Shown here one piece after another: positions 60,524 to 64,000 of a stretch of 64,000 nt of DNA. Below the pieces are notes generated by a model that had not been told where the DNA came from, searched no databases, and worked only from the letters and a program-made list of their open reading frames with translations. Both the position numbers and the translations under genes were made by a program. Within the stretch, counting starts at the first letter, position 1. Every line of letters starts with the position of its first letter. Origin of the DNA: Actinomycetota bacterium (GTDB taxonomy: Bacteria; Actinomycetota; Actinomycetes; Nanopelagicales; Nanopelagicaceae); assembly GCA_947490845.1 (NCBI GenBank), contig CANLHI010000001.1, positions 1 through 64,000 of the forward strand. Direction: 5' to 3'.

Positions 60524-60955
60524 ATGGATCAAGCGATCGAAATTGCACGCCAGGGGATCGCTACCGGAGATGTTCCAGTCGGTGCCATTGTTATAAATAA
60601 AGATGGCGAAATAATTGGGCAAGGTTCAAATGAACGTGAAGCCAACAACGATCCAACAGCGCACGCCGAAATTGTGGCGATTCGAGGCGCTGCATCCGCT
60701 ATTCAAAATTCACGACTTGATGGATGCACGCTCGTAGTCACGCTAGAACCATGCGCGATGTGTGCAGGTGCGATTGCGCAATCACGCATTTCGAATCTGA
60801 TATTTGGGGCGTGGGATGAAAAAGCGGGCGCGGTTGGCTCGGTTTGGGACGTTATTCGCGACCCACGCGCACTTCATAAAGTAAATGTGACAGCAGGAAT
60901 TCGCGAAAGCGAATGCGCAAAGCTGTTAACTGACTTCTTTGAAGGTCAGCGTTAA
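60524..60955 (+). CDS. tadA: tRNA-specific adenosine deaminase
   Basis: 143 aa. Converts A34 to inosine in tRNA-Arg(ACG), the only bacterial substrate; that tRNA is in this window at 17962. Zinc and catalytic motifs: TAHAEIVAIR near residue 44 (His, Glu) and EPCAMCAGAIAQSRI near 77 (two Cys). The usual VPVGAIVINKDGEIIG segment is present. The N-terminus may begin a few codons upstream of this ATG. Ends one base before the convergent permease stop. Confidence 0.93.
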   Translation: MDQAIEIARQGIATGDVPVGAIVINKDGEIIGQGSNEREANNDPTAHAEIVAIRGAASAIQNSRLDGCTLVVTLEPCAMCAGAIAQSRISNLIFGAWDEKAGAVGSVWDVIRDPRALHKVNVTAGIRESECAKLLTDFFEGQR

Positions 60956-63355
60956 TTAAACAAGCAGTTGGTAAGAAGGATTCAAGATAGTAAGTACACC
61001 TTCTTCTTCGCCAACCATTCCTTCTGCGCGAATTTGAGCGCCAACTTCCAAGCCCGCAATCTCACGTCGACCTAAGAAGTGAAGTGTTACTCCACCAGAT
61101 TGATCCCACACTTCCACCTGCAAAAGTGGCGCAGCACCTTTTGCCGCACTCTTTATCGCAGTAACTTGACCTTGCACTTGCGCACGCTGGCGCCATTGAA
61201 TCTTTCCAATTGGCGTTAAATCTTCGGCGTAATGGCTCATCGGTTCCGTTGGTTTGATTACACCTTTGACTGGCTTGAATGCTTCAGGTGATGAAACAGA
61301 TGCTCTTGTGGCAACAGTCTGTGTTTGCACCGTTAATTGTGATCCAGAAGTTATGCGATCTACGTCAAAGGGAACAATTGTTGCAACCACGCGTTGCAAT
61401 TGCGAAATTGGAGCCGCAATTTCTTCAGCCGTCTGATCGTGTAATAAGCGACCTAAGAAACCCGAATAAGCACGACGTGGCAGCAGGAGAGTTAGTTCAA
61501 CATCATTTTTCTCTGTCATGCGGATTGCATAATCAACAGCAGCATTTGCTAATCGGCGATCTGGACAATCAATTAATTCAAGTGTTACATCATCGAGTGC
61601 ATCAGATTTTGCCCAGGCATCCTTGATATCTTCTGCTCTGCGATCATCGATTACAAAGTGAACAGCGCTCAAATTACGAGGTTTCAAGCTTCGCGCATAA
61701 CGAATTGCGCCAACGGTAGCTAGATCCACGTTATCGACCAAAACTGTCACGTTATGGCGAACAATCGTCGTCGCCCGCTCTTGTTCTTGACGGACCAACA
61801 AAGCTTCTTGCTCACGTGTGTATTGACGACGCAAGCGCAAGAAACTTATAACCATAATCGGTGCTGTTACCAGAACCAACCATGCACCTTCAGTAAATTT
61901 TACAATCGAGAAAATAATGACGATGGCAAGAGAGACAGATCCTGCAGCAGCATTAATTACTACCTTTATGCGCCACCCTTTTGCCTTTGTGCGCAAAGAA
62001 TATTTCGTCATACCAAAACCAGCGAGTGTAAATCCAGTAAATACGCCGAGTGCATAGAAGGCAACAAGATGTTCCACCGAACCCGCAGTAATAATTACAA
62101 GCAGTAAACCGCCGCCTGCGAGTAAGAGAATTCCGTTTGAGAACGCTAATCGGTGACCACGCTTAGTTAATTGGCGAGGCAAGTAACCATCATTTGCAAC
62201 GAAGTTGCAGAGCAGTGGAAATGCACTGTAAGTAGTGTTTGCACCAGCAAAGAGAATAAGCATTGTTGCTAGCTGAACCATAATAAACATAAAGGTTCCA
62301 AAAGCGCCTTCACCTACCGCCGCCTTAGCAATCTGTGAAATAACAGTCGGTGTTCCCGATTCATATGGCATGGCTTGGATGTGATGTGCAAAATATGAAA
62401 CTCCGAGAACTAGCATGCCAAGCAAGCAGCTCATGATTACCAAGGTGCGTCTAGCGTTAACGTGCTCGGGAGTCTTAAATAGCGCAACACCATCTGAAAT
62501 TGCTTCTAGGCCAGTGAGGGAAGATCCACCGTTAGCAAATGCGCGAAGCAGAATAAATATCGCAGCACCCGTCAGCAAACCTTGTTCTTGCCCGAGTTCA
62601 ACTGCACCCGGAAGATCGGTAGCAAGAGTTGGCAAAGTTCCTTGAGATAAGCGCCAGAATCCCATTCCGAAAACAATCAACATGCAACCGATAAAGAAGT
62701 AAGTTGGAAATGCGAAAGCTTTTCCCGCTTCTTTTACGCCACGTAGGTTTCCGTAAGTTAAAAGAATAATCACCGCAAAAATCATTGGCATCTTCCATGG
62801 TGATAAAGATGGAAAAGTAGAAATGATCGCCGCAACGCCGGCTGCTGATTGAATCGCAAGCGTGACGATGTAATCAAGTATCAGTGCAACTGCTGCGATC
62901 TGTGCGGTTACTGGTCCGAAGTTATCGCGCGAGACGATGTATGCGCCACCTGTTTTTGTGTAAACATCAATAACGTTGCGATAAGAAAGTGTGATTAAAA
63001 CTAAAATTGCCAATACAACTGCAGTCATTGGCATCAAGATTGCAAAGGCAGCAAGACCAAATGCTGGCAACAACGCGATCAAAATTTGTTCGCTGCCGTA
63101 GGCCGAAGATGAAATACAGTCAGATGAGAGAATTCCGAGGGCATAGCGCTTTGATAAACGTTGGTGACCTAATGAGTGCCTATTTAGCGCACCGCCTAGA
63201 AATGCTCGCTTGATCTTGTAGCTAAGCGGATCCTTGAGGTGGGCGCTTTCTTGCATTGCAACAGGCTGCGGCGCACCATCTGTCCACGACTTTGGCACAC
63301 AAACTCCTTCATTCTTAAAGACTGGCGCGTAAAACCACTCGGCCAGTATGCTCAT
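60956..63355 (-). CDS. APC-superfamily permease fused to a C-terminal OB-fold domain
   Basis: Up to 799 aa. An amino-acid/K+-permease-like membrane part (about residues 60-505; LSSDCISSSAYGSEQIL, TKTGGAYIVSRDNFG, SLTGLEAISDGVALFK) is followed by a cytosolic USP-like region (VTVLVDNVDLATVGAIRYAR; LTLLLPRRAYSGFLGRLLH). At the end is an OB-fold-like domain (about 715-799; QVQGQVTAIKSAAKG, VTLHFLGRREIAGLEVGA). I recall a separate OB protein (Rv2694c) near the homologous permease (Rv2690c) in mycobacteria, so this looks like a fusion. The ATG at codon 34 (63256) is an alternative start. Confidence 0.8.
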   Translation of the reverse strand: MSILAEWFYAPVFKNEGVCVPKSWTDGAPQPVAMQESAHLKDPLSYKIKRAFLGGALNRHSLGHQRLSKRYALGILSSDCISSSAYGSEQILIALLPAFGLAAFAILMPMTAVVLAILVLITLSYRNVIDVYTKTGGAYIVSRDNFGPVTAQIAAVALILDYIVTLAIQSAAGVAAIISTFPSLSPWKMPMIFAVIILLTYGNLRGVKEAGKAFAFPTYFFIGCMLIVFGMGFWRLSQGTLPTLATDLPGAVELGQEQGLLTGAAIFILLRAFANGGSSLTGLEAISDGVALFKTPEHVNARRTLVIMSCLLGMLVLGVSYFAHHIQAMPYESGTPTVISQIAKAAVGEGAFGTFMFIMVQLATMLILFAGANTTYSAFPLLCNFVANDGYLPRQLTKRGHRLAFSNGILLLAGGGLLLVIITAGSVEHLVAFYALGVFTGFTLAGFGMTKYSLRTKAKGWRIKVVINAAAGSVSLAIVIIFSIVKFTEGAWLVLVTAPIMVISFLRLRRQYTREQEALLVRQEQERATTIVRHNVTVLVDNVDLATVGAIRYARSLKPRNLSAVHFVIDDRRAEDIKDAWAKSDALDDVTLELIDCPDRRLANAAVDYAIRMTEKNDVELTLLLPRRAYSGFLGRLLHDQTAEEIAAPISQLQRVVATIVPFDVDRITSGSQLTVQTQTVATRASVSSPEAFKPVKGVIKPTEPMSHYAEDLTPIGKIQWRQRAQVQGQVTAIKSAAKGAAPLLQVEVWDQSGGVTLHFLGRREIAGLEVGAQIRAEGMVGEEEGVLTILNPSYQLLV

Positions 63356-63358
63356 CTT

Positions 63359-64000
63359 ATGCGCACTCAGTTATATATAGAGGGTAAATGGATCGATGGA
63401 AACGGGACCGTGGATGTAATTGATCCAAGTGATGGCTCGGTAATTGCCAAAGTCGCCACCGCCGGAGACGCCGAAGTTGAGGCCGCCCTTGCCGCCGCTG
63501 ATCGGGCTGCACCTTCCTGGGCTAAAACGGCACCGCGTGTTCGCGGAGAAATTCTGCGCAAGGCATTTGAGTTAATGACGCAAGAGGCAGATTATTTAGC
63601 CGAATTGATTTCCAAAGAAAATGGAAAGGCGTTGCCTGATGCAAGAGGCGAAGTTGCCTATGCTGCGGAATTTTTTCGTTGGTTCTCTGAAGAAGCAGTT
63701 CGCGTCAGTGGAGATTTCCGAATGGCGCCAAGTGGTGACAAGCGAATTCTCGTAACCCACCAACCAGTTGGTCTTTCTCTTCTCATTACCCCTTGGAACT
63801 TTCCAGCGGGCATGGTCACGCGCAAGATCGGACCAGCAATTGCTGCGGGTTGCACCATGATTTTAAAGCCAGCGGGGGAAACCCCACTTACTGCGCTCGC
63901 AATCGTGGACATTCTTGATCGCGCCGGAGTTCCAAAGGGTGTAGTCAATTTAATTCTGCCAACTCCAACCGGCCCTGCAGTTGCCAAGATGCTCCACGAT
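63359..64000 (+). CDS. gabD: Aldehyde dehydrogenase, succinate-semialdehyde dehydrogenase-like (3' end cut by window)
   Basis: First 214 codons of an NAD(P) aldehyde dehydrogenase, running off the window. Begins MRTQLYIEGKWIDGNG; then ELISKENGKALPDARGEVAY near residue 85, a GabD-type stretch with FFRWFSEEAVRVSG, LLITPWNFPAGMVTRKIGPA near 140 (oxyanion Asn) and TMILKPAGETPLTAL near 170 (NADP-site Lys). The catalytic Cys and Glu are beyond the window. TATGCT ends 6 nt before the ATG: leaderless. Divergent from the permease. Confidence 0.88.
   Translation, partial: MRTQLYIEGKWIDGNGTVDVIDPSDGSVIAKVATAGDAEVEAALAAADRAAPSWAKTAPRVRGEILRKAFELMTQEADYLAELISKENGKALPDARGEVAYAAEFFRWFSEEAVRVSGDFRMAPSGDKRILVTHQPVGLSLLITPWNFPAGMVTRKIGPAIAAGCTMILKPAGETPLTALAIVDILDRAGVPKGVVNLILPTPTGPAVAKMLHD

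Noticed and set aside
1..64000. CRISPR array, transposase or integrase genes, rRNA
   Set aside because: No regularly spaced repeats with unique spacers, no transposase or recombinase motifs and no rRNA segments were seen on reading the sequence and its translations.

Overview
The window reads as an actinobacterial chromosome with an AT-rich, streamlined genome. The best guess is a freshwater Nanopelagicales (acI, 'Candidatus Planktophila'-like) organism. This rests on: a mycobacterial Sdh1-like SdhA/SdhB pair; an FprA-type ferredoxin reductase; a tRNA adenosine deaminase-associated protein next to tadA; an LmeA/DUF2993 protein; a MalFG-type importer without its own ATPase; very short intergenic spaces; many apparently leaderless starts; and secreted proteins with the lysine/cysteine-rich C-terminal tail common in acI genomes. 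The taxonomic call is an inference.

Layout. 1-4.4 kb: end of sdhA, sdhB, a crcB fluoride-channel pair and, on the other strand, Xaa-Pro aminopeptidase. 4.5-8.7 kb: a sugar operon (split transketolase, FGGY kinase, xylose-isomerase-like TIM barrel), then tRNA-Ser(GCT). 9.7-14.4 kb: a sugar ABC importer with divergent genes, two matching palindromic operators between them, and an enolase-superfamily dehydratase. 14.5-17.8 kb: fprA and a secreted 5'-nucleotidase with a Pho-box-like triple repeat. 17.96-23.04 kb: an approximately 5-kb genomic island in tRNA-Arg(ACG), bounded by 43-bp perfect direct repeats. It carries secreted proteins, a secreted HNH nuclease and a three-copy, promoter-bearing intergenic repeat.

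23.1-34.9 kb: a choline-kinase-like protein, a dimethylglycine/sarcosine dehydrogenase-like enzyme, an ABM protein, an SDR, inositol-type enzymes (Gfo/Idh, IolE-like, AroE-like), a GMC oxidoreductase and a ribose-type ABC importer. 35.0-39.2 kb: a four-gene operon that matches the D-apionate pathway (ApnL-, OiaX- and ApnO-like proteins plus an SDR). 39.2-48.7 kb: araB-araD, a ROK kinase, an FGGY kinase, a mannose-6-phosphate-isomerase-like cupin, an aldolase, a Gfo/Idh enzyme, ribokinase, RbsD-like and FrcK-like proteins. 48.7-64 kb: a class III aminotransferase, a GT-B glycosyltransferase, kynA-kynU, an ABC-F ATPase, membrane proteins, malic enzyme, upp, tadA, an APC permease fused to an OB-fold domain, and the start of a succinate-semialdehyde dehydrogenase.

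Together the genes describe a scavenger: several sugar import and phosphorylation modules feed the pentose phosphate pathway, and methylated amines, tryptophan and organic phosphate are also used. No DNA-binding transcription factor is recognisable in the window, so the visible operators must be read by regulators encoded elsewhere. The least explained region is the tRNA-Arg island. The best-supported transcriptional pattern is leaderless: about 20 genes have a TANNNT-like -10 box ending 6-9 nt before the start codon.
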